From Saxidomus purpurata (Eukaryota; Mollusca; Bivalvia; Venerida; Veneridae), in the NCBI GenBank assembly GCA_022818135.1, contig JAFMSR010000019.1, positions 31,051,679-31,115,678 of the forward strand: 64,000 nucleotides of DNA, read 5' to 3'. The position numbers were made by a program, and so were the translations under genes. Below the pieces are notes generated by a model, which was given only the letters and a program-made list of their open reading frames with translations, did not search any database and was not told the origin of the DNA. Below, piece after piece: positions 24,501 to 36,800 of the stretch (position 1 is its first letter; each line of letters opens with the position of its first letter).

Positions 24501-26484
24501 CTTATATAGGTTTGTAAACTTAAAAGCTTTGGACAGTTTATCTATTCAGTGATGACCAATACACGTTTTGTCGTCATTTTCCCTACCCTGGAAAACATCC
24601 TGTGAGACATGTCTGTCAAATTAAAACTATTCATGGTAGAGCTACTCAATTTCACTTTGAAGAAAACTGAAGATTATTTTAGAGACACTTCCTCTTTGTA
24701 AAGCAATTTAAAGGTCATGAACACTTTTAAAATATGTTACAAAATATAAACCATTATATAAGTCTGTACAATTCGGATCAGAAAGTTTAACTACCAGTAG
24801 CGATATTGATGTTCTTTAATTATATTTTTGTCTTAAGTCTTAGTGATAATAATGTAGTCTAATATTTTAGACACACCAGCAAGACATGGTCTAACCAACG
24901 GTTTTGCATTTCTTGCAAGTGCTGGGGTGGATGGTGCCTGGGGTCCGATGCAGACTGTGACAGTCGAGGTTTACCCAACCGTCGTAAGGTATAGAACAAA
25001 TATAATTCATCATAATGTATATAAAATTAAGCACCTCAGTTTAACAAATATTGATATTCAAAGTCATATTTTTCATTATATTTATAATAAGTGCGCGTCA
25101 CAATTACAAGTACGCGTCACAATTACAAGTACGCATCACAATAAAAGTACGCGTCACAATTACAAGTGCGCGTCACAATTACAAGTACGCGTCACAAGTA
25201 CTAGTACATTACACATATTTTCAGTGCTTATTAAAAGAAGCTTGCACGCAGATTTTAGTTCTTCGAACTGTCTGAAATCAACATATGGGAAGCAGCAGTC
25301 TGAAGTTTAATACCTATGCATATTACGGTTTGGGTGATATGGTCAAAGGGCAAAGTCAAACTATAGGACCTATCAACTAACGTGGAGTGACACAATTTTG
25401 TACTTTAGAAATTGAAATACATGTACATATAAATTATACATGTACGACCTTCATCATATCAGAGAACGCTAGGTTTCATGAACTTGCCTCATTTTTTGTC
25501 TTTTTGCTTATGCCATGTATTTACTTCCATGCTTTTCATTAAACATGTCGAATATATTAATACGATTATAATGTGTTATTGCTTAGATACCTCTATGTTT
25601 TGTACCGCGAGAATAACCGAGAATAACCGTGAAAATCAATCGATATTTTGCTAATTGTCAAATGCTTGTTAATGAAGAGGCTTATAATGCACTTTATCAA
25701 ACACGAAAAGGTGTCTGTGAGGTGTGTTTACTTTAATAGTAACTGATGTCTTTTTTTACTTTAACAGAAACACTGGTTTTGGTTTCCTCAGTACAATGGC
25801 AAGATTCGGTGCAGTAATTGGCCCGCAGTTCGTGTACTTGGTAAGGCTCTTAAAGATAGTATTATGTGTATCTTTGAACGTATACAGAGAGTGTCCGTTA
25901 CTACGTTTGGTGTAACGGTAGTTACCACAAAATAAGTTCAGTAGCTTATTACCTAAATAATGCACCCGCACTGTCTTTGTGGACCTAGTCAACATTTGTA
26001 AAAGAGCCCATCGACTGTGATTTAGGAAATGAGCAGATCGACCTCTAGCCTGGTTACCGGGCACTAATAACTAATATTTCATTGTTTTGTTCTAGATCCA
26101 GTCTACTATCCAGCACCGATTTCATAAAACTGCCCCAGTGAATAAAACAAAATCAGGTAAAATAGACTGGAAATAGTGCAAGAAATATACATGTAGTAGA
26201 AAACAACATAAATGTTATCAGACTAGTAATTAGTCTTAAATTTTGGAAATAAGCTTAATAATTATGTTCCTTACTATATTTGAAATTAATACTTTCAGGA
26301 GGAATATGTATCTGGTCTTCTGTACTTCGTCGTTGCCGGACTGGCAGCCCTGTCAATACTGGGTTTGATATTTTTGCCGGAAACTATGAACACTACACTC
26401 GTCGACAAGCTGTCCGACCACATTGATAAAGATCGCAGACAGGAAAAGCAAGTTTGTGTATCAAACAGAAGACTTAAAGTATAA
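12525..26484 (+). CDS. SLC22-family organic cation/zwitterion transporter, complete, 10 exons
   Basis: This is a plasma-membrane transporter of the major facilitator superfamily. Coding exons: 12525-12585, 13188-13573, 15084-15300, 15723-15927, 16960-17187, 18927-19061, 22964-23046, 24871-24988, 25768-25840, 26299-26484. All junctions are GT/AG with consistent phase; they sum to 1692 nt, or 563 aa, a normal SLC22 length. TM1 (about residues 58-82) is followed by a large extracellular loop rich in Thr and Asn-X-Thr/Ser sites. The TM2-3 motif GHMSDLFGRKRP is at 179-190. LPESFRWLIARDR (about 292-304) follows TM6, KIGRKY lies between TM8 and TM9, and EVYPTVVRNTG starts at about 471. Twelve helices can be placed. 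The frame stays open upstream of the chosen ATG to an acceptor at 12446-12447, so the true start could be further upstream, or that exon part is 5' UTR. SLC22A members move organic cations, carnitine or anions; the substrate cannot be assigned here. Confidence 0.93.
12619..12986 (+). mobile_element. MITE-1 copy, TTAA-flanked (intron 1 of the transporter)
   Basis: It begins TTAAAGGGGCGCTCCCTACG and ends GGGAGTGTCTCTTTAA, giving a TTAA-bounded element of 368 bp with short inverted ends. The interior carries GTGTTTAATGAATGTAAAAT, CTTCTGTAATAAATCGCTAT and ATAGATTATTGAATGTTTTA, shared with the other copies. The left border is 33 bp from the exon 1 donor. TTAA target choice is typical of piggyBac-type movement; this is inference, as no transposase is present. 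Confidence 0.75.
13604..14647 (-). mobile_element. MITE-1 copy (reverse), split by a family R insertion
   Basis: The two halves (about 13604-13690 and 14371-14647) together reconstitute one reverse-oriented MITE-1 of the expected length. Ends are TTAAAGAGACATATCCTA on the left and GGGTATGTCCCTTTAA on the right. The interruption is the family R element at 13696-14363. The left end is 30 bp from the transporter exon 2 donor. Confidence 0.8.
13696..14363 (-). mobile_element. Family R element, longest copy, with 11-bp target-site duplication
   Basis: CTTAATATAAA occurs on both sides (13685-13695 and 14364-14374), an 11-bp duplication typical of retroposition. The 668-bp insert contains the fixed end, the CA array (about 13776-13866), the AAACCGGTTTATGG block, an AAGGGCCCGACGAAAC block, and a terminal segment with AAGCCAGTCCGGCTTG. 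Compared with the other copies, one end is constant and the other variable, suggesting a 5'-truncated non-LTR element. No reverse transcriptase is present. Confidence 0.75.
15350..15425 (+). mobile_element. Fragment of the variable end of family R
   Basis: It matches the reverse complement of about 14262-14335: it contains AGACTGTTTGCTCT, TTGGTTTCTTAATATT and AAGCCGGACTGGCTT. It begins 50 bp after the transporter exon 3 donor, so exon 3 sits between inverted pieces of the same family. Confidence 0.6.
16272..16500 (-). mobile_element. Short family R copy (intron 4 of the transporter)
   Basis: It starts at the same fixed AACAAAAATAATATC border, followed by the ACGCAGCCTCC block and an interrupted CA array. 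It stops after GGACAAAACGAACAATTAAA. Confidence 0.7.
17195..17995 (+). repeat. 30-bp minisatellite in transporter intron 5
   Basis: About 26 head-to-tail units of roughly 30 bp with core CTTTTGGTATTCAATTCAG preceded by a TTCCTTTATTT tract. The array begins within ten bases of the exon 5 donor (17188). Because the unit length is a multiple of three, it yields long but meaningless reading frames on both strands. Each unit is a pyrimidine-rich run ending in CAG, so it resembles a 3' splice site. Confidence 0.9.
18425..18890 (+). repeat. About 150-bp tandem units with AGGTCAAGGTCA-type words
   Basis: Three units starting near 18440, 18590 and 18735 share GCTGGATTTTCATAAAACTT, GGAAGCATC, TAATTT.GGGTCACTA and GTCAAAGGTCAAGGTCAC. 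It resembles common bivalve tandem/dispersed repeats. The direct AGGTCA words mimic nuclear-receptor half sites, but there is no sign of function. Confidence 0.75.
19235..19830 (+). mobile_element. Family R copy, opposite orientation (intron 6 of the transporter)
   Basis: This is the reverse complement of 13696-14255, from TTTTGATTTCTGTCCTCTGG to ATTATTTTTGTTTTTTTGG. It includes a GT array (about 19620-19740). Here the sense strand is plus and the constant end is a T/G-rich tail. The copy lacks the terminal segment seen at 14257-14363. Confidence 0.75.
19831..22497. other. Intron 6 interior; one diverged MITE-2 piece, otherwise nothing recognised
   Basis: About 21495-21835 is a diverged, reverse-like MITE-2 copy (CTGTTCGCTCTCC end, CCAAATTGCAAAGTG, ATTTTTACTTATACTGTTG). 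The remaining 2 kb has no repeat or exon I can support. Confidence 0.5.
22498..22874 (+). mobile_element. MITE-1 copy, near full length (intron 6 of the transporter)
   Basis: TTAAAGGGACATACCCTACA on the left and TTACGTCCCTTTAA on the right form imperfect inverted ends within TTAA. It is 377 bp long and shares its interior with the other copies. The right border is 89 bp from the exon 7 acceptor. Confidence 0.8.
23095..24260 (+). repeat. Composite bivalve-type dispersed repeats (intron 7 of the transporter)
   Basis: A first block has GTCCGTCTGTCTGTCGG and ATAACTTTGTCATTCCTTAA. A second starts CCCCCGAAGGATGGCATA and contains three units of about 170 bp (TGTCCGGGCTGTAACTTTGT, near 23385, 23552 and 23721) with CTCAAAGGTCAAGGTCACAC. 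It closes at GACAGCTCTTGTT (about 23860). Decayed repeats of the first block follow to about 24260. It is non-coding. Confidence 0.7.
25088..25205 (+). repeat. About 19-bp minisatellite (intron 8 of the transporter)
   Basis: Six or so imperfect units of ACGCGTCACAATTACAAGT, with an ACGCGT palindrome in most of them. Confidence 0.8.
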
Positions 26485-29400
26485 ATGAAAGCACGTTTCA
26501 GACACTCCCGTGGAATAATATTTAATTTTAATAGTTAACACTAGTGCATCATTTATGAACATGTTATTCGTATCGTAAGATATGTGAAAAGCAGTATCGA
26601 CAATCAGTATATATATTCACGTTTTATTGTTATCATATATAATCTGTTCAACTTTTAAAGAGGAGTGAAATTCTATGTTATCGCATATTGTAATGTTGTT
26701 TTATCATCATCTGAGTCAGTCTGACCGTCGTAAGTGAGCGGATATATCAAAGAACTTGAAATAAATAATTTCATCATTCTCTACTGATGCAGAGTAAAAG
26801 CTTTGTTAAAATCAATAAAAAAGACGTTAATGTTAATGTCAGCCTTGCACAGAGTTTTCTTTTTACCACAGATTATTATTATAGTACGCTAAAACAAGTC
26901 ATGCAGGTATGATAATAGGTTTTTGGCTGTTATCTATTGACTCAGGTGAGCGATATAGGATCAATGTCCTTCTAATTATGTTGATTACTATGTATAGTTA
27001 AGTATAAGTTTTCACCAAATTAGGTAGGTAAGCAGTTCAGGCTGTGAGAAAGTTTATGATTTGTAATTATTCATACTAAAGATGTTGTTCTCAGATTTTT
27101 GTGACAAAAATCAAGGTTCTTCAAACTTGTTGAAATTAACATATTTCAGAACGAATCATCAAATAAACGGTTCCAGTATAACTTCATGTTATTATATTTC
27201 TGTATTTCTGTATTTTTGAAATTATACGCTACCAAATTATTAAGTGCTGCAAATGCTTTTAAAATTTCGATGACAACAGATGCAATATAGTGTAGAGATT
27301 CCATCAAACCAAACTCACCAACATTTTCAACAGATTTTCTCAAAGCGCTATGTAGATTTTTACCTGTGTTGTTGGTTCTAGCCTTTACCTTAAAGTTTAC
27401 GCTTTAGTTTCAGTATATCTTTTCTTGAGAAATTATTTTATTAAGTACAAATGCACCATTTTATTTGCATGCTTCATCTCATATAACTGCACTTCTAAAT
27501 ATTGAATGCAATTATAGTATTGTTTAACAATTTTCCTTCTTTTATTATCAGATATATTGTTATTTACATTGGACAATTATAAACAATAAATCAAGGCCGT
27601 GTGTTGATTGTTATCTCTGTCCACGCATCTGTTATTGATGTGCAATCTTAAATCATATCTAATCAAAATGTGTCGGATCAATGACACTTATTCATGAATT
27701 ACTGAAAGAAAATCGCCATCTTTACGAACGACGTCATTGTTTATAAAAACACTTGAAATGTCCGAGGGTGACTTTTTTGTAGATCATAAAAGAGGTAAAA
27801 CTTCTATGAAAGCTGTTCAATCGTTTCAGTACAGGTCAATGTTGGTGGTCCAAAGTGGAACGGAACATACTTTAGTAACGAAACAAATGTAGATGGCTTA
27901 AATGTGGCTAGTTGATTTTTCACGTTTGAGATAACTAAAGTTCAGAACCAATACATGAGACGTGTAAAGTAAATACATGTAATAAATTTGATTAAAATGT
28001 TTAAATAAAATCAAGACAACACGAGTTTTCAATTTACATTAAAATGTTCTTATTCCATAGCTTAGTTTCCTTTTCGTTGACTGACAATATAACAAACTGA
28101 AGAAATTAACTTCAGGTAATATATACTTTGATCAACCAGTAACATGACATAGGGATCTGCCTAAGATTTGTCCTCGTCTTGCCCTTTTTGAACCACAGAA
28201 CAACTAACAATAATTATTCGCTCGAATAATATTTTTGATATTTATTTGATATTAACGATATTCAATACCTTGATATTTTTACTGTTTTTCTATTTAAAAC
28301 AACTCTTTAATTCAAATTTTCGGCAATATTGCCTTTTTCAAGAAATTTGTCTTCACTTTTTAATTCACATGTTGATCATATTCATGACAAGCTTGGTTTT
28401 TTTAAATATAAAAACAGTTATAATTATTATTCCCTGAGGAATATTGAAAGAATTTACTGTAGATATTTTTACATATCTGTTTAATCTTGTTTCTGATAAA
28501 ATATTGTTAGTACATGACGAACTGTAAGAATGGGCACTTCCTAAATAGATTATCTACTTGAAATAAAATTTATTATTATTATTATCATTATCATTATTAT
28601 TATTATACTTTGATTTTATCTATAATTATCATAATTTATTATTATCATTGGTTAAAAAAAGCAAAATTTTTTTTGGTTAAAAAGCAATTTGTCATTAGAA
28701 ATAAGAGAATTTGACTACCATAAAAGGAATTTCAAGGTTTTAACTTACTTGATACTTACACAAAGGAAAACCATGTTATAATACTATTATTACCGCATGA
28801 AATTATGCTGTTAACGCCGTATTTGTCCTACAAATTGAGTAATCTCGTAAATAAATTTTAAAGTGGTGCCTGAACAGCATTGTAACGTGTAATTAAGGCA
28901 TGTTAAGTGGGGTAATTCTGATAAGACAAGAGTCCGTGTTTTAGTCAAAGTAAGTACGCTCTTGAGACTGTGACATCCACTTGAACAAGAATTTATAACG
29001 TTTCAACAGTCATGTGTTGATAATAAAGCAACGTTCGAAGCCTTCTCCGAAACAAATGTTAATCTTACATAATTTTAATGTTTTAATGCGTAATTGAGAC
29101 ACATTTTCTCGCGAAGGTTGATATAATTTCACGCCTGTTTTAAGTTGATTTAATCATAAATGTGTTAGATAACATCTGAATAAAATTGTCTTCAACATGA
29201 TTTTATGATAGTTTGTTCTATCAATGTTAAATAATACAGGTCAGATTACAAAAATCATTTGATCTTCCGTTGCGAGAAAGAGACTATGTACGAAGTCAAT
29301 GAAAACACGTGGCAATATATGAAACAATATCGCAATTGTTCACTTTAAGTAGTATAAACATGTCAGACCACAACACACAGAAACTTGGTATCACTTTACA

Positions 29401-30137
29401 CATATCACTAGATTTCAATTTACAAAACATGACATTAAGTGGTTAGTTTACTGGATAAAGTATGAGATGCACAATGCTTAATCAGTATATGAACTGAAAA
29501 GAACAACAGAGTATGCCGAATGGCACACAATCACATTACGTGTTAAAATTTACTCTCTTAGACTAGTCTGGCCAAACATTGGCTAATATGTCCGCTTTTT
29601 TACTTCTTATATACCATACATTTCATATATTTGAAAATGTTGCGTGTACTGTAAACACAGAATATTTACAACGTGAATATTTTGGAAAATTTCTAAAAAA
29701 ATTTAATTAATTACACAATGATAATATGAAGATACAGAATACAAATATATTTACATCTCACAGAAATAACCATAAGAATATAACAGTATTATTCTATATC
29801 TATTTTATTTATCCAATCGTGAACGGTTATTTGCAACACGTGACCGTACAATATATTACCATATTGGACGCACGTGCGTACAAAAACTTCTGTATTTTTT
29901 CCATATTTGGACGGTTCAACAGTCCCATGTTAAACATACGATAAAGCCCGAAACGCGTGAAATGATCAGAATGAAAATCGGGTGAAGTAGGCGCTCTATG
30001 CACAGAGTTTGTTTAAGCGTCTTGAAATCAGGATTATTTGTCGTTTGCTTGTAAACACAAAAACGAGGAAAAGGCAGAAATACAATATTCAGTGAATCAT
30101 TTTTAATTTAAACTAAAATAAAATAGATATAGAATAA

Positions 30138-30251
30138 AAAGGTTATGTAACATTGTACTGTACAATACGGACGAGCCGCTATGGTTTTCTCAGCTGGGTA
30201 CTCGTCCAAATATATCTCCGTATTGTACAGTACAATGTTAAATAACCTAAC
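30138..30251. repeat. Hairpin-forming inverted repeat upstream of the carboxypeptidase
   Basis: Arms AACATTGTACTGTACAATAC (left) and GTATTGTACAGTACAATGTT (right) are separated by about 50 bp. Within each arm TTGTACTGTACAA or TTGTACAGTACAA is itself palindromic. It is probably a tiny MITE. It lies about 620 bp upstream of the carboxypeptidase start codon. Confidence 0.7.
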
Positions 30252-30803
30252 ATTATACACCATTGTTTAGTGTTATAAGCATATGATGCGCACAATTCAT
30301 ACCAAACTGGTTTATAAATAAGGAGTCTTAACGAAACGAAATATCGTGGGCTTAACGCATGAATATTGTATCTCCTTCTTTATTGTATATGAGATACAAC
30401 ATTAATGCGCTAACCCTACGAATATAAGTCTTAGACAAGGTTATAGCTTAAAGTTTATTAACCTCAATACATTTTGCATAGCTGTGTTATCAACACCACA
30501 ACTAGTACATTCATATTAGTAGTCTAGTTACCTTTAAGTCTATGAACAGCTGACAAAGTGCTCGTTCATAACCTTAAAACATGGACCCAGTTACCGTTTT
30601 GACAAATGCAAATGATTTAAACAAAACAAAAGCTGTGAACGAGCAGGTTCAATAGTGCTGTTTTGATCTTAATATGGTGTCCTACTTTAGTGCCCAACTT
30701 CAAATCACACGAAGCCGTTGTTGACAACTTTATTTGACACACGAGACAATACTTAATATCTGAAACCTAAACATATGGTAACAGTCGAGTACCACGTAAA
30801 AGG

Positions 30804-30810
30804 TATAAGA
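30804..30810 (+). promoter_or_regulatory. Possible TATA box of the carboxypeptidase gene
   Basis: TATAAGA lies 65 bp upstream of the ATG at 30869, leaving room for a short 5' UTR of about 35 nt. The position is plausible for a highly expressed secreted protease. It is a weak match, with no initiator evidence. Confidence 0.4.
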
Positions 30811-30868
30811 AAGGAAAGCTTGAGTTGATGTTACACGTTATCATAAAGACAACACCAAACGCAACATA

Positions 30869-33800
30869 ATGTGGCCGGTGGTGTTTTTGCTGGCTTTGAC
30901 TGGTGTCTTGTGCGAAGACTATACTGGGTATGTTACTATGATATATTATGTGTGCATGAATAAGATTAATATTTAATATTTTTGAGAATAACTTTTGGCG
31001 GATGCACAGATGTTCTGGTGTTTGATGTATGGATCACAAAATTATTGTCTGTCTGACTTAATACATATACTGCAAAATTAATAATTACACAGATACGGAA
31101 TGCTGTCTGCTAATTGAATCGATGGAATAAATTGTGACGCAAGTGGAGAGAGTATATGAAGTAATTGATATTTTATGGTAACGCTTCACAAAAAACAGAT
31201 TTTCATTGTTCATTCACCAAAATCTTTTTTCTTTTTCCTTGTGTTTAGAAATTGAATAAACCTTTTCATTTTTGGAAAGGTCTTTTTAATCTCTAAACAA
31301 TTCAAGCCAAAAAACAAAGATCGCCAAATGTAATAAAATTGTTGCCTGTCTTCAATTTTCTGATAGGTATACAGCTAGGGGTAGCTCCCTACAGATCTAC
31401 CCATCACTTTCATTGTATTTTATGCCTTGCTCCCTACTTTAGGGAACCGAGTCATACAATTTTGAATAAGTATATGACCATAACAGTATGGGGGTATAAC
31501 GTCCAATCACATCCAAAGTAATTGAAGACTGATATCTGAAATATGTGATACATTTCCCTGAGACAGGTAATGGTGTTTAAAAAGCAACAAAACTTCATGG
31601 TTTTGGGGGCTACCCTAAGCTACAGGCCTTGTTAAATATTTGATTATTGTTATCATAAAATTTTATTCTATTTATTGCCCTTTTCTCTTTTTGTTATCGT
31701 TAGCATCATTATTTCTATTGTTTCATTTGTTTAGATTTTCCAAAATTGTAAAGGTATACATACAATAATAAGATAAAATCGTTTAAAAATTTAAGCGAAT
31801 GAAGTTCTAGCTTTTGGCAGGCGCTACCTTAAATGCTTGGAAAATTTGATTTCATTGTTGTATCTTATGCAAAAATTAATACATAAACTACTTATCAACT
31901 ACTATCATGATTATATAAACCACTTGAAATTTGTTTATAAATTACTATTTGGCGTCCATATGAGAAAAAAAAACATGTTCCTTTTTATATGTTAAAGCTG
32001 CTCGCTCTCAGTTACCGTTGAAACAATTTTTTTAGATGACATAAATTTGTTTTTTGTACTAATACATAAATATAAAACTAAAGGCTAGAATAAAAATATT
32101 AGCGAAAATCTAGGTACTAGGAATTTGCAGAAATCGATTGAAAATGTTGGTTTTACGGCACCGCTACAATATATGTTAACATTGGAATTTCAGAAGCGTT
32201 TGCAACGCTTTATAATTTGGAAGCGTATTATTTCAAATTTAAAGATAAACTTAACAGGAGTTTTTTACTGTAACCTTTTTATATGACTATACGTGCTAAA
32301 ATATGTTATTTTCATACAATTTGAAAAACTTTATTTTTTGTCTCCAAATTCTGAGAGCGAGCAGCTTTAATAAAAGGTTTAATACGAAACACAGACCACC
32401 TCTACAGTGTAACATAGTCGGATTATGATTACGTAAATTTGCTGCGTCTGAAACCTCATACATGTACATGGGGTTTTGAAGGATAATGTACCTTTTGATA
32501 ATAGTCAATTGATTTGTTAAAAAAATGAACATTTCTTTTTTTCAGACACCGCCTCATCTCTATTAATGCCAAATCGAAACAAGATCTAGACCTATTGGAC
32601 TCACTGAGTGACAATCCTCTGTTCGAAGGGGTGAGTTTTGAAATTAGAAAGAGTCAGATTGCATAGTTTATCTATAACTATATTCAGAAAAGCCTTCGTA
32701 AAGATTCTTAAAAAGCCATAGGTTTATTATACAGTCAGACTCTATATATCGTCTACTGCAACATTAAACATTCATGAACATATATCAGTAAATATGTTAT
32801 TAGACAAGCTATAACTGTAGTGATAATCTAATTCGGTAATAAGTAAAAATGGCACTATGGTTTTGCAACTGGCCCTGTTTTTAAATATTCGTTCACTATT
32901 GATTAAAAAGTATTCTTTACTCGAAGCTTGACTTCTGGACCGACCTGTCTATCTACAAACCAGTAGAAATCCGTGTATCACCAATTGATTACACAAAACT
33001 TCAAGCGATTCTGCAGGATGCCGGCATCAGCTTTGAAGTAATAAACGAAAATATTCAAAGGTAAGTGTCCCACCCCCCAACCGCTAATGTTGATATAATA
33101 GTGAAATTGTTGTACCAAGACTTCGCTCTAAGCCCTTTCGCCTCAGGATTGGAGGGTCTGGGATCGATTCCAGGTAGTCGTTGTGTCGTTAGGGAAGGCA
33201 TAATAATAACACACTGCTCTCTACCTCTTCGATGTTGTTTCCATCTGGAGTGATTCTCGAGAATAATTGATATAAGTTGTAAGAACATATTTAGCATCCA
33301 GAAAAAATGAAATTGTATACATAAAGACTTTAATGCCTTATATGAAAGAAATATAAGTGTCATTAAATAAAGTAGGACAAACTTGTGGATTAAAATGTGT
33401 TACAGATATTATGTTTAAGGTTTGCCTTATGTTCATTCCAGTCCAGTGAAATGCTCCCACCAATGAAATGATCCCATTTCATGTAAAAACACATGATTAA
33501 TTTAATATCTCCAATATGAAAATAATCATTTTATTTATTTGTTTTAATTAGCAGGACTTTGACATGAAAAAAGGAAATTTGCTTATCATGTCATAATAGA
33601 GCTCCATAACCTGTACTTATTTGTTAAGAATTAGTTCGATACATAATGACATTTGTAAAATTATAATACTTTCGGTGTTGCATTTTAAACATTACGCGCG
33701 AGCACGCATTTGAGGATTTTAAACATTATGCTCGAGCACGTAATTGGGCATTTTAAACATTACGCGCGAGCACGCAATTGAGAATTTTAAACATTATGCG

Positions 33801-36800
33801 CGAGCACGTAATTGATCATTTTAAACATAACGCGCGAGCACGCAATTGAGAATTTTAAACATTATGCGCGAGCACGTAATTGATCATTTTAAACATAACG
33901 CGCGGTACATATTTCTTGAGCATGCCTTTGAACACTAAACATTAATTGTTGCAAGTTTGACAAGTAATTTTGTTAAGTCAATGTGTATTTCAGTATGATT
34001 GACAATGAAAGAAGGGCGATGGCAAAGGTCCCGAAAAGCACATTTTGTGACATATATGCAACATTTTGTAAATTCGAACAGGTAAATGCATGCAAATATT
34101 CATTTTTATCATTAGAAGGGTAGTCATTACTAAACGTAATGTAAATTTATACAATATAATAATACTTATTCAATCGTGAATATAGACTCCGTTTATAACG
34201 ACTCCGAATATAACGAAAATCCGGATATAAGGAACACATTTTCTATGCCCGAGTTTGTTTTAATTTCTTTATTTCTTATGAAAATGTTATATTGATATAA
34301 CATACTCCGGATATAAGGAATAAATGCAAATGATCCCAAGATGTTCGTTATAAACGATGTTTACTGTACTGCTTTACAGATTGAAGATTGGTTGAACAAT
34401 GCAGCTGCAAACAATCCCGATCGAATGAACCTGACCACGATGTCCCATACATCTTCTGAGGGTAGGAAAATATATCAAGTAAAGGTATGTCAATATCATC
34501 ATCTTGGGGCTATTGCTCTGTAGGAATTCTTGTGGCAGGGGCTTGTGGCAGAGGGCTTGTGGCAGGGGCTTGTGGCATAGGCTTGTGGCAGGGGTTTGTG
34601 GCAGAGGCTTGTGGCAGAGGGCTTGTGGCAGGGGCTTGTGGCAGAGGGCTTGTGGCAGGGGCTTGTGTCAGAGGCTTGTCGCAGGGGCTTGCGTACGTCC
34701 TTGTAGTTATTTACACAATATATAAATTCAAGGATAGTCAATAAGAGTTTCAAAGAGTTTCTCCATAGTCAATGAGTAAAGAAGTAATACGCCGATTATG
34801 ACTCCGGCAATGTTTAAGACTATAACTTCGGAAATGTTTAAGACTGTAACTTCGGAAACGATTATAACTTCGGCAATATTTTAGATATTAATTTCGGCAA
34901 TGTTTTTATTATAACTTCGAAAACTTTTTTTCCAAGAATATAAATCCACGGTTAAAGATTTTTTAAACATCATCCGTCCACGTTGTTGAATACTATCACT
35001 TTAGATTACGTCACGCTAATTGCAACTACCATGAGCGACTTTCTTATAGTCTTGATTGATAGAAAAGGAACGTTCAGCAAACCTTGGTCAGTTTGCACTT
35101 TTAGCTAATTGGAATGTTATCGTAAATGCCGAGAAAAACTTACTTTACTTAACTCTTAACTTACCTTACTCTTGACTTACTGTCGTTTACATATTCAAAT
35201 ATGTTATGTCAAACTGTATTCTATGGTCAGCCCTTACGAATTTGGATGACATACTTATTTCTCCTTTTTTTCTGGCGGAAAGTGATTTTGTTTTATTTGA
35301 ATCAGATTGCAGAAGATATGTTCAATCCAAAGCCCGCAATATGGATAGAAGCCGGTACGCATGCGCGTGAATGGATCTCGGTTGCATCGGCGTTGGTCCT
35401 TATAGACAAGGTAAACATAACAAACAAAAAACTGACAAAAAAGCAAAATGTAATGTTTTAAAGTTCATGTTTATTTTGAATCTTAACATTCTAACGCACT
35501 ATCGATGTAACGTCGTTTTTGACTGGTTGCAGTATTTCAATTTGCAAGTGTTTTACTATATAACTATCAGAAATGGGCGCAATTTTTGGCATTCTTTTTT
35601 GTGCGTTAGAATATGGTTAACCGTTTAGTTGTTTTTACATTGCGACAGTATATACGGTTTTCAATTATCGCAAACGTTTTAAAAACGACCATTCCGGCTA
35701 TGACGCCGTTGCCATTAAAAACGTTTGCGATCATTTGAAACCGTACATGCAGTCGCAAATATCAAAATTACAAAACAGGTAATTGTATCAGATCATGCGC
35801 AGAATTGACATATATTGCGCTCTTCATTCCATTGATATAGTGACCATAATCGTATCTATAGCCTCTTAGAATGTACACAAAATAGAACATAAAACGTTAT
35901 ATCGAAACTAGGAAGTACGAAGAAACACTTATTCTTGTAACGGTTTCTATTTTTAGCTTTTAGATTCAAACAACAACGACAGCAGCCTCATGCTATCCAA
36001 GTATGATTGGTACATAGCTCCTGTGCACAATCCCGATGGATATGCTTATACACACGTATGTTAAAACTTAGTTGTAAACTGTAAATTAGGTAATTTTCTC
36101 TTGACAAAACATTCACGAATTGTGAGCAGACAGACTTATTCACAATTTTTTTAATACAAAATTGCAAAAGGAGAATATCTTGTAGTGTATCTTAATTAAA
36201 TGAATCTTTCGTGATATTTTTGAATAAGCGAAATGGATAAAAATGAAAATAGCCAAAATTAAAGTTTCGCGAAAATTGCCAAATTTACAGTATCTGAACA
36301 TTTTTGCACAGAGATCTATGTTTGAGTCGATGACTTACAGTATGCAAAATTACGGTGCCCATGAAGTGACATGTGATACATGTTTTTATTAAACGAAATA
36401 AGATTTCGTAAAAACGAAATAAGATTTCGTAAAAACGAAATAAGATTTCGTAAAAACGAAATGTTATTTCGTAAAAACGAAATGTTATTTCGTAAAAACG
36501 AAATCTTATTTCGTAAAAACGAAATGTTGTTTCGTAAAAACGATATTATTTCGTTTTCACGAAATAAGATTTCGTTTTTACGAAATAAGATTTCGATTTT
36601 ACGAAATATATTTATTTCGTTTTTACGAAATCTTATTTCGTTTTTACGAAATGTATTTCGTAATTTCGAAATGTTATTTCTTTTTACGAAATCTTATTTC
36701 GTTTTTACGAAATCTTATTTCGTAATTACGAAATACATTTCGTAAAAACGAAATAAGATTTCGTAAAAACGAAATAATATTTCGTTTAAACGAAATAACA

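Larger units (their letters stand above)
26485..30868. other. Intergenic region between transporter and carboxypeptidase
   Basis: It begins with the transporter 3' UTR (possible AATAAA signals near 26762 and 26813). About 27035-27440 is a diverged MITE-2-like piece. 28570-28640 is an ATT-rich simple repeat. Two imperfect hairpins lie at 30138-30251 and 30340-30430. No exon-like open frame was found in the rest. Confidence 0.6.

Noticed and set aside
34499..34753. Cys/Gly-rich and Pro/Ser-rich frames
   Set aside because: Minisatellite of 12-15 bp in a carboxypeptidase intron.
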